A stretch of 64,000 nucleotides of DNA from an uncultured Rhodocyclaceae bacterium (GTDB lineage: Bacteria > Pseudomonadota > Gammaproteobacteria > Burkholderiales > Rhodocyclaceae), in contig CAKQRL010000007.1 in the NCBI GenBank assembly GCA_934271525.1, positions 1-64,000 on the forward strand. Direction: 5' to 3'. The position numbers were made by a program, and so were the translations under genes. Positions 50,419 to 59,614 of the stretch are shown one piece after another; position 1 is the stretch's first letter, and each line of letters opens with the position of its first letter. The notes beneath the pieces are model-generated. The model ran no database searches, was not told where the DNA came from, and saw only the letters and a program-made list of their open reading frames with translations.

Positions 50419-51219
50419 TTATTGCCAAGATAATCCGCGCAAATAACGCAAATCAATTATTTTAGGACTCGCATCATTGGATGCAAATTCTTTTTCAAAT
50501 TGCGAATAAAAACGCACAAAACGATTTAAATTATCTATCGGTTTAATCTTTTCACTAGAGCGCCCGAGTTTTAAAAGCATACCATTTTGTAAGCGCATCT
50601 CCCAAGATAATCGCGAAGATAAATAAATTTGCATAATATTTTGCTTCATATTCAATAATATTTGGGAGAATTGAATATAATTTTTTAATAATTCCGCACT
50701 TGTGCCTTCTGGACCATAAAATTGTGGCAAATTTTTTGGAAAAGCATAATCAAAAGGCGCATAAAAAATCTCGCCTTCTTCATTTACAAAAGCCTTTTCA
50801 TCCACGCGATGTGTGCCCCATTCGGCAACCGCTGTTTGTTCCACAATTTCTATTTTTAAACGATTAGGAAAAATACGCTGAATTTTAATATCTTTAACCC
50901 ACGGCATTTCTAATAAATCCGAGCGCATTTGATTTAAATTCATACTTAAAAAATTGCCTTTTAAAGTTTGCGGCAAAACGCGCGCCAAATCGCTGGCTTT
51001 GGCGTATTTTAAGGGCGTTAAAACATCAACTTCCTTCACGCTCCAAAAAGGCATATTGAGCAGAAAAATCCACAACCCCCAACCAAGCGCCAACAAACTT
51101 GCCCAAATCAAAATATCAGCAATCACAATCATTAAGGCAGAATTGTTAAAAAAATCAGATACCCACTTTGTAGGCTTTGTGGGCGGCGCAGGCGGCATAT
51201 TGTAAGAAAAACGTGGCAT
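50419..51219 (-). CDS. ftsQ: Cell division protein FtsQ
   Basis: A 266-residue bitopic membrane protein of the divisome. A cytoplasmic proline-rich tail is followed by one membrane helix (about 31-56), then the POTRA domain (VKEVDVLTPLKYAKASDL) and the beta domain with WVKDIKIQRIFPNRLKIEIVE. Its position between ddl and ftsA is the canonical one. GGGAG lies upstream of the ATG, and the gene starts 1 base after the ddl stop. Confidence 0.94.
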   Translation of the reverse strand: MPRFSYNMPPAPPTKPTKWVSDFFNNSALMIVIADILIWASLLALGWGLWIFLLNMPFWSVKEVDVLTPLKYAKASDLARVLPQTLKGNFLSMNLNQMRSDLLEMPWVKDIKIQRIFPNRLKIEIVEQTAVAEWGTHRVDEKAFVNEEGEIFYAPFDYAFPKNLPQFYGPEGTSAELLKNYIQFSQILLNMKQNIMQIYLSSRLSWEMRLQNGMLLKLGRSSEKIKPIDNLNRFVRFYSQFEKEFASNDASPKIIDLRYLRGLSWQ

Positions 51220-51220
51220 T

Positions 51221-52141
51221 TTAAACGCTCCCTTCTAATGCGGCGGTTTCCAAAATTTTGATAACAAGGCTTTGAAAATCAAGCCCTGCGGCTTTTGCCG
51301 CCATTGGCACCAAAGAATGGGAAGTCATTCCGGGAGAAGTGTTGATTTCCAAAAAATAATGCTTGCCACCGTTATCCATTAAAAAATCAATTCTGCCCCA
51401 ACCTTTGGCATTTAAGGCATTAAAGGCTATTAGCGATTCTTCTTGTATTTTTTTGGTTTGCCATTCAGAAAGTTTGGGCGCCGGGCACAAATACTGCGTA
51501 TCATCTCTTAAATATTTCGCTTCATAATCGTAAAAAGCGGCATTCGGGCGAATTTCAATAATCGGCAATGCCGCGCCATCCACAATGCCAACCGTGTATT
51601 CCCCGCCCAACATGGCTTTTTCAGCCAAAACCACAGAATCAAAAGCACGCGCGGTTTTGTAAGCTTGTTGCAAATCTTCTTGTTGATCCACGCGCGTAAT
51701 GCCAAGCGATGAACCTTCGTTTGCCGGTTTAACAAATAATGGAAAACCAAGATTTTCCACGGTCAACCGAATATTTTTTTCAAAATCATCGCTTAATAAA
51801 ACGCTTTGGGGCACGGGCAAACCATATTGTTCCCAAATGAGTTTGCTGCGCCATTTGTCCATTCCCAAAGCGCTTGCCAAAATGCCCGAACCTGTGTAAG
51901 GCAAATGGAAATATTCCAACACGCCTTGCACGCCGCCGTTTTCGCCCCAAGCGCCGTGCAAAGCAATAAAAGCGCGGTCAAATTCGCGCAGTTTTTCAAG
52001 CGAATCTGAGGCCGGGTCAAAGGCATACGCTTGAATATTGGCGGCTTTTAAAGCGCTTAAAACCGCATTGCCGCTTAAAAGTGAGACTTCCCGCTCGCCT
52101 GATTTTCCGCCCATTAAAACGGCGACTTTTCCAAAATTCAT
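51221..52141 (-). CDS. ddlB: D-alanine-D-alanine ligase
   Basis: A 306-residue ATP-grasp ligase making the D-Ala-D-Ala dipeptide. MGGKSGEREVSLLSG is the N-terminal substrate motif, FVKPANEGSSLGI the ATP loop, and FLEINTSPGMTSHSLVP the metal/substrate segment. A repeat copy (core 51756-51767) encodes NIRLTVENLGFP near residues 122-133, just before the ATP-grasp strand. The start at 52141 overlaps the murC stop (ATGA); the longer frame to 52258 lies inside murC. Confidence 0.95.
   Translation of the reverse strand: MNFGKVAVLMGGKSGEREVSLLSGNAVLSALKAANIQAYAFDPASDSLEKLREFDRAFIALHGAWGENGGVQGVLEYFHLPYTGSGILASALGMDKWRSKLIWEQYGLPVPQSVLLSDDFEKNIRLTVENLGFPLFVKPANEGSSLGITRVDQQEDLQQAYKTARAFDSVVLAEKAMLGGEYTVGIVDGAALPIIEIRPNAAFYDYEAKYLRDDTQYLCPAPKLSEWQTKKIQEESLIAFNALNAKGWGRIDFLMDNGGKHYFLEINTSPGMTSHSLVPMAAKAAGLDFQSLVIKILETAALEGSV
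51751..51786 (-). repeat. Repeat unit inside ddlB
   Basis: The core TCCACGGTCAAC (51756-51767) is followed by CGAATA, T7 and CAAAA. On the coding strand it is read FEKNIRLTVENLG. Confidence 0.9.
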
Positions 52142-53538
52142 AATGCATTCTCCGCCATCATTTTTTGCGCCACTGAACCGATGGAACCAGCGCCCATCAT
52201 CAACAACAAATCGTTTTCGTGTAAAAAAGGTTTCAACAATTCGGGCAGTTTTTGGCAATCTTCCACAAAAATTGGCTCAATCTGAGCGCGAACGCGCAAG
52301 GCATGCGCCAAACTTCGCGAATCAGCAGCCACTATTGGTTGTTCGCCCGCGGCATAAACTTCGGTTAAAAAAAGTGCATCGGCACTGCCCAAAACTTCCA
52401 CAAAGTCTTCAAAACAATCGCGCGTGCGGCTATAACGATGCGGTTGAAACGCCAAAACCAAACGCTTTTGCGGAAAAGCCGCGCGCGCTGCGGCAATGGT
52501 GGCGCGCAACTCCGATGGGTGATGACCATAATCGTCAATAATCGTCAAACCACCTTTGCATTGGGTTAAATTAAAACGCCGCCCCACGCCGTGAAATTGC
52601 GACAATGCCTTTTGAAGCGCTTGAACGCCCACATTCAATTCATCCGCCACGGCAATGGCTGCCAAAGCATTCAAAACATTGTGGCGGCCGGGTGCATTCA
52701 AAACAATGGGAAATTTTCCTGCGGGCGTAACACAATCAAAGTGCATTTTGGTGCCTTGGGCTTGAATATTTTCTGCACGAATGGTGCAATCCATATTGGT
52801 GCCGTAACACACAATTTTGCGTTTAACCTGCGGCAAAATGGCGCGCACATTTTCATCATCGCCACACAAAATTGCCACGCCATAAAATGGCAAGCGGTTT
52901 AAAAAATCCACAAAAGCATTTTTGAGTTTGGAAAAATCGTGGGCGTAGGTTGCCATGTGGTCGGCATCAATGTTGGTGACCACCGCCATAATGGGCGACA
53001 AAAGCAAAAAAGACGCATCAGATTCATCGGCTTCTGCCACAATAAATTCGCCCTTGCCCAAACGCGCATTCACGCCCGCGGCATTCAAACAACCGCCAAT
53101 TACAAAAGTTGGGTCTAAACCTGCTTGCGCCAAAATGCTGGTAACCAAACTTGTGGTGGTGGTTTTGCCGTGCGTGCCGGCAATGGCAATGCCGCGGCGA
53201 AGGCGCATCAATTCGGATAACATCATCGCGCGCGGCACAATTGGAATGTTTTTCTCGCACGCGGCTAAAATTTCGGGATTATTCTGCGGCACGGCGGTTG
53301 AAGTAACCAACACGTCTGCGTGTTGAATATTTTCTGCCGTGTGATTGATAAAAATTTCAACGCCCAAATTGCGCAAGCGCCGTGTGTTTTGGTTTTCAGC
53401 CAAATCCGAGCCTGATACGGCATAACCCAAATTGAACAATACTTCGGCAATGCCGCTCATCCCCGCGCCACCAATGCCAACAAAATGAATGGTGCGGACT
53501 TTGTGTTTCATCGGATGGGTAATTTTTTCAGTATTCAT
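52138..53538 (-). CDS. murC: UDP-N-acetylmuramate-L-alanine ligase
   Basis: A 466-residue Mur ligase adding the first amino acid of the peptidoglycan stem. HFVGIGGAGMSGIAEVL (18-34) is the Rossmann loop, GTHGKTTTT (121-129) the ATP loop, and DDYGHHPSE the late conserved motif. The ATG at 53538 (MNTEKI) is preferred; the longer frame would translate a repeat copy and overlap murG. The 43-base gap to murG is almost wholly one repeat unit. Confidence 0.95.
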   Translation of the reverse strand: MNTEKITHPMKHKVRTIHFVGIGGAGMSGIAEVLFNLGYAVSGSDLAENQNTRRLRNLGVEIFINHTAENIQHADVLVTSTAVPQNNPEILAACEKNIPIVPRAMMLSELMRLRRGIAIAGTHGKTTTTSLVTSILAQAGLDPTFVIGGCLNAAGVNARLGKGEFIVAEADESDASFLLLSPIMAVVTNIDADHMATYAHDFSKLKNAFVDFLNRLPFYGVAILCGDDENVRAILPQVKRKIVCYGTNMDCTIRAENIQAQGTKMHFDCVTPAGKFPIVLNAPGRHNVLNALAAIAVADELNVGVQALQKALSQFHGVGRRFNLTQCKGGLTIIDDYGHHPSELRATIAAARAAFPQKRLVLAFQPHRYSRTRDCFEDFVEVLGSADALFLTEVYAAGEQPIVAADSRSLAHALRVRAQIEPIFVEDCQKLPELLKPFLHENDLLLMMGAGSIGSVAQKMMAENAL

Positions 53539-53574
53539 TTTCAAAAAAATATTCGGTTGACCGTGGAAAATCGC
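53539..53574 (+). repeat. Repeat unit between murG and murC
   Basis: TTTTCAAAAAAATATTCG leads into GTTGACCGTGGA (53556-53567) and AAAATCGC. It occupies nearly the entire gap between the two genes, antiparallel to transcription. Confidence 0.9.
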
Positions 53575-53581
53575 CACTTTT

Positions 53582-54643
53582 TTAAAGTGCGACCTCCGCA
53601 CACAAATTTGCCAACTCGCCTGCGGCATTCGGGCGTTCTTGTGTTAAGGCGTAAGCGCGTTTGCCCATTGCCACCAACTGCGCGCGGCGGTATTTCATCA
53701 CATCGGCGATTTTTTGCGGCAACAAGTCTTCTTCCTGCACCAAAAAGGCGGCACCCGCTTCCACCAACAAATGCGCGTTGCTGCTTTGGTGATCATCCAC
53801 GGCATAAGGGTATGGCACCAAAAAACTCGCTACGCCCGCGGCAGAAAGTTCGGCAATGGTCAAAGCACCCGCGCGGCAAATCACCAAATCTGCCCATTCG
53901 TAAGCGCCTGCCATATCCTCAATAAACGGCACGCAATGCGCAAAAACGCCCGCATCCGAATAAGCTTTTTTTAATTCTTCTAAATGCGATTCGCCCGATT
54001 GATGCACCACCTGCGGACGATTTTCAGATTCTATTAAAGCAAGCCCTTTGGGCACCATATCGTTAATTGCCTTGGCACCAAGACTGCCGCCCAAAACCAA
54101 CACGTGCAAAGGGCCTTCGCGCTCTAATGCACGCAAACCCGGCGGACGCAAATTTGCAATTTCAGGGCGCACGGGGTTGCCAATCCAAATTCCATTTGGC
54201 AAGGTGTTTGGAAAACCTGTGGCAATTTTGTTGGCAAAACGCGCAAGCTGTTTGTTTGCCAAACCGGCAATGGAATTTTGTTCATCAATGACCAAAGGAT
54301 AACCCAACAATTTCGCCATCAAACCGCACGGAAAAGAAATATAACCGCCCATGCCCAACACCACATTCGGTTGGACCTTTTTCAAAATTTGGTAAGACGC
54401 CCAAAATGCAGAAATTAAATTGAACGGCAACAACAATTTGCGCATCAAGCCTTTGCCGCGCACGCCGCTGAATTTGAGCCACACCATTTCATAACCCATC
54501 GGCTCCACGCGTTTTTTTTCCATGCCAGATGGATTGCCCAACCACACCACGCGCCAGCCTGCCGCACGCATTTTTTCTGCCACGGCTAATCCCGGGAAAA
54601 TATGCCCGCCGGTGCCGCCTGCCATAATCAAAATTGTTTTCAT
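53582..54643 (-). CDS. murG: Lipid II synthase (UDP-GlcNAc transferase) MurG
   Basis: A 353-residue GT-B glycosyltransferase that adds GlcNAc to lipid I on the inner face of the membrane. AGGTGGHIFPGLA (8-20) is the N-terminal glycine loop. LVLGGSLGAKAIND and the C-terminal CRAGALTIAELSAAGVASFLVP segment bind the donor nucleotide. The start overlaps the ftsW stop by 4 bases (ATGA), with GGGAC upstream. Confidence 0.95.
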   Translation of the reverse strand: MKTILIMAGGTGGHIFPGLAVAEKMRAAGWRVVWLGNPSGMEKKRVEPMGYEMVWLKFSGVRGKGLMRKLLLPFNLISAFWASYQILKKVQPNVVLGMGGYISFPCGLMAKLLGYPLVIDEQNSIAGLANKQLARFANKIATGFPNTLPNGIWIGNPVRPEIANLRPPGLRALEREGPLHVLVLGGSLGAKAINDMVPKGLALIESENRPQVVHQSGESHLEELKKAYSDAGVFAHCVPFIEDMAGAYEWADLVICRAGALTIAELSAAGVASFLVPYPYAVDDHQSSNAHLLVEAGAAFLVQEEDLLPQKIADVMKYRRAQLVAMGKRAYALTQERPNAAGELANLCAEVAL

Positions 54644-55785
54644 CGCCGTCCCTTCATCAAAGCGCGATTTTCAAAATCCACTCTTAAAACAATGGCCAAT
54701 GCCACGCAGTTGACCAACATTCCCGAGCCGCCGTAGCTCATCAAAGGCAGCGTCAAACCTTTGGTGGGCAATAAACCCATATTGACACCCATATTGATAA
54801 ACGACTGCATGCCCATCCACAAACCGATGCCCATTGCCACGAGCGCCGGAAAAATTCGTTCCAACTTCACGCTTTGCCAACCAATTGCAAAGGATCGCCA
54901 CACAATAAAAGCAAACAAAGTGATAACCACCGCAACGCTGACAAACCCCAATTCTTCTGCCAATACCGCAAGCAAAAAATCCGTGTGCGCTTCGGGCAGA
55001 TAAAAGAGTTTTTCAACACTGCCGCCCAAACCCACGCCCAACCATTCGCCGCGCCCAAAAGCAATTAAGGAATGCGAAAGTTGATAACCTCGCCCAAAAG
55101 GATCATCCCAAGGATTCAAAAACCCAAAAATGCGCTCGCGGCGATACGGCGAAAACACAACCATCAAAGTAAAAACAAAAGCCAAGGTTAAAAAGAGCAT
55201 CAAAAACCAACCTGCGCGAAAACCGCCCAAAAACAAAATGCCCATAAAAATGCTGATGATGACAACAAGCGCCCCAAAATCTGGTTCCAAAAAAATCAAC
55301 AAAGCAATAATGACCATCACAGATGCCAAGGGCAAAAAACCGCTTGAAAAACTGCGCAAGTGCGCGGCGCGTCTAGAACAATAATCCGCTGTATATAAAA
55401 CGGCGAATAATTTCATTATTTCTGAGGGCTGAAAATTAAGAAACGGCAAGTGAATCCAACGTTGCGCACCGTTGATTTCGCGACCAATCACCAACACCAA
55501 AACCAACAACACAATGCCAAACAAAATCAACTTTGGCGCTAATGATTGCCAGACTTCCATCGGCACGCAAAAGGCGGCATAAGCAATGGCAACACTCATC
55601 ACCAAAAAAATAGAATGGCGCACCAAATAAAATGTGCTATCAAAATCGCTTGCCGCACTTGCCCGCGCAATGCCAACCGATGCGGAATAAACCATCACCA
55701 AGCCAATAGATAAAAGCGCCAAAACACTCCACAAGAATGCCAAGTCAATATCGGTTTTTGGGCGAATGCTTGCAAAACTCAACAT
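54640..55785 (-). CDS. ftsW: Peptidoglycan glycosyltransferase FtsW
   Basis: A 381-residue SEDS-family membrane protein with about ten helices that polymerises lipid II at the septum. VYSASVGIARA, the conserved INGAQRWIHLPFLNFQPSEIMK loop (with the catalytic-loop Glu/Asp region downstream), and LPLMSYGGSGML near the C-terminus are family hallmarks. Placement between murD and murG supports FtsW over RodA. Its start lies 7 bases inside the murD gene. Confidence 0.95.
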   Translation of the reverse strand: MLSFASIRPKTDIDLAFLWSVLALLSIGLVMVYSASVGIARASAASDFDSTFYLVRHSIFLVMSVAIAYAAFCVPMEVWQSLAPKLILFGIVLLVLVLVIGREINGAQRWIHLPFLNFQPSEIMKLFAVLYTADYCSRRAAHLRSFSSGFLPLASVMVIIALLIFLEPDFGALVVIISIFMGILFLGGFRAGWFLMLFLTLAFVFTLMVVFSPYRRERIFGFLNPWDDPFGRGYQLSHSLIAFGRGEWLGVGLGGSVEKLFYLPEAHTDFLLAVLAEELGFVSVAVVITLFAFIVWRSFAIGWQSVKLERIFPALVAMGIGLWMGMQSFINMGVNMGLLPTKGLTLPLMSYGGSGMLVNCVALAIVLRVDFENRALMKGRR

Positions 55786-57140
55786 TGTTGTGCTCCCGAA
55801 ACACTTTTGACGCAGTTTAAAAAATCAATGGCGCGCGCAAGATAGTTTTGGTATTGGTCTAAACTTGCGCACGCCGGGGACAACAATACGCAATCGCCAT
55901 CTTTAGCAAATTGCATTAAAAAAACAATGGCGTTTTTTAAGGTTTTGGTGTTTGCACTCGGCACATTTTCAAGTGCGCAAACTTCGGCAATTTTGGCGCC
56001 ATCTTTGCCAATAAACGCCACGGCACAAGCGGATTTTTCCAAAGCGTTTTTTAAAGGTGAAAAATCTTGCCCTTTGCCGTCTCCGCCCAAAACAATGGCG
56101 ATTTTTTTGTAAATTTTTTCTAAACTTTCTAATGCCGCCAAGGTTGCCCCAACATTGGTTCCTTTGGAATCATCAATAAAATCAATGCCGTTTTGGGTGA
56201 ATACTTTTTGCACACGATGCGGCGGCGCGTCAAACGCTTTTAAAGCGTTTAAAACCGAATCGGCAAAAACGCCCACCGATTCGCACAACATCAAAGCAGC
56301 GGCAGCGTTTACGGCATTGTGCATGCCGAACATTTTCAAATCTTTTAAATCAACAATTTTGGCATTGCCTTTGAAAATGCCATTTGGGGAAACCCAAAAA
56401 TCTTGTTTGTCGCCCAACAAACGCAAATCGGCGGTTTTCCACGGTAAACCGTTATTTTTTTTGAAAAATTCGGCATCACCCAAAATTTTGCTTGTTGCAT
56501 TTTCAAAAATGCGCCATTTGGTGGCGGCGTATTCTTCAAAATTGTTGTTGTAGCGGTCCAAATGGTCTTCGGTGATATTTAAAATCACAGCGGCATTCAA
56601 ATGCAAAGAAAATGTTTTTTCCAATTGAAAACTGGACAATTCCAACACCCAAACCTTTGGAAAATCGCCCTTATCCTTTGCCGTTAAAAAAGCATTTAAC
56701 GCCGATGGCGAAATGTTGCCGCAGGCAATGGCGGATTTTCCAGCGGCATTCAACAAATGCGCCGTCAAAAGCGTGGTGGTGGTTTTGCCGTTGGAACCGG
56801 TAATGCCCACAATTTGGCTTTGCGGGCAATATTTTTCAACACCCCAAACAAAAAGTTCTATTTCTGAAAAAACAGGAAAATCAGCGGGAATGGATAAGGT
56901 TTTAAAATCCAAACCCGGGGAAATTACCGCAAAATCAAAATTTTGAAAATTTTCCACGGTCAACCGTGGATTTTTTTCAAAATGAACGGGAAGATTTTTA
57001 ATTTCATCCAAAAACGGCGGATTGTTGCGCGAATCTATGAGCCAAACCTTGGCATTTTCCGCACACAAAAAACGGATGGCAGAAAGCGTGCTCTCACCCA
57101 AACCCAAAACCAAAACGCGTTGTTCTGCAATTTTCTCCAT
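55779..57140 (-). CDS. murD: UDP-N-acetylmuramoylalanine-D-glutamate ligase
   Basis: A 453-residue Mur ligase. VLGLGESTLS (11-20) is the uracil loop, GITGSNGKTTTT (112-123) the ATP loop and DDSKGTNVGA the metal/UMAG motif. Two repeat copies are translated: NPRLTVENFQN (57-67) in the N-terminal domain and KKNNGLPWKTADL near residues 226-238 in the central domain. This makes the protein about 15 residues longer than E. coli MurD (438). The gene is tightly packed between mraY and ftsW. Confidence 0.95.
   Translation of the reverse strand: MEKIAEQRVLVLGLGESTLSAIRFLCAENAKVWLIDSRNNPPFLDEIKNLPVHFEKNPRLTVENFQNFDFAVISPGLDFKTLSIPADFPVFSEIELFVWGVEKYCPQSQIVGITGSNGKTTTTLLTAHLLNAAGKSAIACGNISPSALNAFLTAKDKGDFPKVWVLELSSFQLEKTFSLHLNAAVILNITEDHLDRYNNNFEEYAATKWRIFENATSKILGDAEFFKKNNGLPWKTADLRLLGDKQDFWVSPNGIFKGNAKIVDLKDLKMFGMHNAVNAAAALMLCESVGVFADSVLNALKAFDAPPHRVQKVFTQNGIDFIDDSKGTNVGATLAALESLEKIYKKIAIVLGGDGKGQDFSPLKNALEKSACAVAFIGKDGAKIAEVCALENVPSANTKTLKNAIVFLMQFAKDGDCVLLSPACASLDQYQNYLARAIDFLNCVKSVSGAQQC
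56433..56468 (-). repeat. Repeat unit inside murD (central domain)
   Basis: The core TCCACGGTAAAC (56438-56449) is followed by CGTTA, T8 and GAAAAA. The coding strand uses the GLPWK frame, which is open only because the variable base is T (GTTTACC). Confidence 0.9.
56948..56982 (-). repeat. Repeat unit inside murD (N-terminal domain)
   Basis: The core TCCACGGTCAAC (56953-56964) runs into CGTGGATTTTTTTCAAAA. The stretch 56953-56970 is almost self-complementary, a miniature hairpin. It is read FEKNPRLTVEN. Confidence 0.9.
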
Positions 57141-57143
57141 TTT

Positions 57144-58247
57144 TTACCGCAATTTCAAAGTGGATAAACCAATTAAAACCAACAAAAAAGTGATAATCCA
57201 AAAACGCACCACCACTTGCGTTTCACGCCAGCCGCTTTCTTCAAAATGGTGATGAAGCGGCGCCATTTTGAACAAACGCTTGCCTTGGCCAAAGCGCTTT
57301 TTGGTGTATTTAAAAAAACCAACTTGCAACACAACCGACAAAGTTTCCGCCACAAAAACGCCGCCCATAATGAAGAGCACCAACTCTTGACGCAAAATCA
57401 CAGCCACTGTTCCCAATGATGCGCCCAGCGCCAATGCGCCCACATCGCCCATAAACACTTCGGCAGGGTAAGTGTTGAACCACAAAAATCCCAAACCCGC
57501 GCCCACCATTGCGCCCAAAAAAATGCACAATTCGCCCGCACCCGGCACAAAAGGCATAAAAAGGTATTTGGCATAAATGGCATTGCCCAAAGCGTAAGCA
57601 AAAACGGCAAAAGCCGCGGCAATTAAAACGGCAGGCATAATCGCCAAGCCATCCAAACCATCGGTTAAATTCACCGCATTGGAAGAACCCACAATCACAA
57701 AATAAGTTAAAACCACAAATCCAGTAATTCCCAAGGGATAGGCAATGGATTTAAAAAACGGCACGAGCAATTCCGTTTGTGCGGAAGAAGGCGAGACAAA
57801 CGCCAAAAAAAGCGCCGCGCCACAACCCAAAACCGATTGCCAAAAATATTTCCAGCGGGAAGCCAAACCTTCTGGGTCGTGATAAACCACTTTTTTCCAA
57901 TCGTCATAAAAACCAATGGCACCAAAACCAAGCGTTACAATTAAAACCACCCAAACGTATTTGTTGGTTAAATCCGCCCAAAGCAAGGTGGATAGCGCAA
58001 TGGAAAGCAAAATCAACACGCCGCCCATCGTTGGCGTGCCGTCTTTTTTTAAATGCGACTGTGGTCCATATTGCCGCACCGCCTGCCCGATTTTTTTGGC
58101 TTTTAACCAACGAATAACCATAGGCCCCAAAACAAAAGCAAAAATCAAAGCGGTTAAAACCGCCAACACGGTGCGCAAGGTAATGTAATTAAAAACGTTT
58201 AAAATGCGCCATTCATCTGCCCACAAACGCGCCAAGATTAAGAGCAT
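57144..58247 (-). CDS. mraY: Phospho-N-acetylmuramoyl-pentapeptide transferase
   Basis: A 367-residue integral membrane enzyme with about ten helices that makes lipid I on undecaprenyl phosphate. SHLKKDGTPTMGGVL is the N-terminal conserved loop, NLTDGLDGLAI carries catalytic aspartates and PLHHHFE the C-terminal His motif. GGAGG lies 5 bases before the ATG, which overlaps the murF stop region by 10 bases. Confidence 0.96.
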   Translation of the reverse strand: MLLILARLWADEWRILNVFNYITLRTVLAVLTALIFAFVLGPMVIRWLKAKKIGQAVRQYGPQSHLKKDGTPTMGGVLILLSIALSTLLWADLTNKYVWVVLIVTLGFGAIGFYDDWKKVVYHDPEGLASRWKYFWQSVLGCGAALFLAFVSPSSAQTELLVPFFKSIAYPLGITGFVVLTYFVIVGSSNAVNLTDGLDGLAIMPAVLIAAAFAVFAYALGNAIYAKYLFMPFVPGAGELCIFLGAMVGAGLGFLWFNTYPAEVFMGDVGALALGASLGTVAVILRQELVLFIMGGVFVAETLSVVLQVGFFKYTKKRFGQGKRLFKMAPLHHHFEESGWRETQVVVRFWIITFLLVLIGLSTLKLR

Positions 58248-59614
58248 AAAGCCTCCACAATTTTTTCCATACGCATAAAGCGCGAGCCTTTGACAAGAAT
58301 CACGGCGGGCGTGTTTTCTTTTTTGAGTTCGGCAACAAGCATTTGCGCGTTTTCAAAGAATTTGGCGTTGTCGCCAAATGTTTCTGCTGCCAACTTTGAA
58401 AAATTGCCCAGCGCAAAAAGCGCATCAATGCCCTTTTCTTTGGCAAAAGCGCCAATTTCGGCGTGCATTTGCGCGGCGTTTTCGCCCACTTCACCCATAT
58501 CGCCCAAAACCAAAATTTTTTTATGGTTGACCGTGGATAAAACATTGATAGCCGCACGCATTGATTCCGGATTGGCGTTGTAAGTATCATCAATAACCTG
58601 CCAATTCGCCACACCGCACGGCACAATAGAAAGTCTGCCTTTGGGCGCTTTGAAGTTGTTCAGCGCTTTGACAATTGCGCTAAAAGGCACGCCAGCAGCA
58701 AATGCTGCCGCTGATGCGGCAAGCGCGTTTTGGGCGTTGTGCAATCCCAAAACTTGTAAATCAATCGTTTCGTTTTGAATGTTTAAAGAAAAGCGTGCGC
58801 CATTTTGGTGCGTTTTTGCCACAAAATCCGCCGAATCATCGTTTAAAGCAAAAGAAAAAACCTTTTTTTCATCCGCCATTTTTTGCCACAACGCAAAAAA
58901 CGGCGATTCTTTGGGCAAAATGGCAATGCCATCTTTTTTCAAAAACTGCAAAATCGCGCCTTTTTCACGCGCTACGTTTTCGGTTGTTTTTAAAAATTCC
59001 AAATGTGCTCTGCCAGCATTCGTAATCAAAGCGATATTTGCTTCGGCAATTGTTGCCAACTGCGCAATTTCGCCCACATGATTCATCCCCATTTCAACCA
59101 CAGCCGATTGTTCATCACCCAACTGCAAAAGCGTTAATGGCACGCCGATGTCGTTGTTCAAATTGCCTTGCGTTGCCCAAACTTTTGAATCGCCATAAGC
59201 GGTTTTTAAAATGGCGCTGAGCATTTCCTTGGTGGTTGTTTTGCCATTGGAGCCAGTAATGCCAAAAACCTTGCCCTGAAAGTTAGAACGCACAAAATGC
59301 GCCATTTGCGCCAATGCCGCGCGCGTGTTGTTGACCACAATCGCTGGCAAATCAGCAGGACATTTTTCAGCGTTTTCAATTAAAACCGCGGCAGCGCCTT
59401 TTTCTTTGGCTAAATCTAAAAAATCATGTGCGTCAAAATTTTCGCCTTTTAAAGCAATAAAAAGAGAATCCGCCAAATCCGCGCGGGTATCCGTGGCAAT
59501 TTTTGAAAATTTTTCATCGTTTACCGTGGATTTTTGCGCGTTTTGCAATGTTGCGCCCGTTGCCGCCAAAATATCCTTTAAAAACAACGGTTTTTTAAGA
59601 AGAATACTATTCAT
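58238..59614 (-). CDS. murF: UDP-N-acetylmuramoyl-tripeptide-D-Ala-D-Ala ligase
   Basis: A 458-residue Mur ligase that adds the D-Ala-D-Ala made by Ddl. KIATDTR is the N-terminal substrate motif, GITGSNGKTTTKE (118-130) the ATP loop and DDTYNANPESM the conserved central motif. Two repeat copies are translated as STVN: QKSTVNDEKF (27-36) and LSTVNHKKIL near 359-368. Its start is 8 bases inside the murE gene. Confidence 0.95.
   Translation of the reverse strand: MNSILLKKPLFLKDILAATGATLQNAQKSTVNDEKFSKIATDTRADLADSLFIALKGENFDAHDFLDLAKEKGAAAVLIENAEKCPADLPAIVVNNTRAALAQMAHFVRSNFQGKVFGITGSNGKTTTKEMLSAILKTAYGDSKVWATQGNLNNDIGVPLTLLQLGDEQSAVVEMGMNHVGEIAQLATIAEANIALITNAGRAHLEFLKTTENVAREKGAILQFLKKDGIAILPKESPFFALWQKMADEKKVFSFALNDDSADFVAKTHQNGARFSLNIQNETIDLQVLGLHNAQNALAASAAAFAAGVPFSAIVKALNNFKAPKGRLSIVPCGVANWQVIDDTYNANPESMRAAINVLSTVNHKKILVLGDMGEVGENAAQMHAEIGAFAKEKGIDALFALGNFSKLAAETFGDNAKFFENAQMLVAELKKENTPAVILVKGSRFMRMEKIVEALCS
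58511..58542 (+). repeat. Repeat core inside murF (C-terminal domain)
   Basis: CAAAATTTTTTTATG leads into GTTGACCGTGGA (58526-58537). The gene reads the opposite strand, giving LSTVNHKK. Confidence 0.85.
59503..59536 (+). repeat. Repeat unit inside murF (N-terminal domain)
   Basis: TTTGAAAATTTTTCATC leads into GTTTACCGTGGA (59519-59530) and a T run. The gene reads it as KSTVNDEKF. Confidence 0.87.

Noticed and set aside
52142..52258. N-terminal extension of Ddl.
   Set aside because: It is antisense-free but lies fully inside murC in another frame; ATGA coupling at 52141 is better.
53539..53628. N-terminal extension of MurC containing FHGQPNIFLK.
   Set aside because: It overlaps murG and merely translates an intergenic repeat; MNTEKI at 53538 matches MurC starts.
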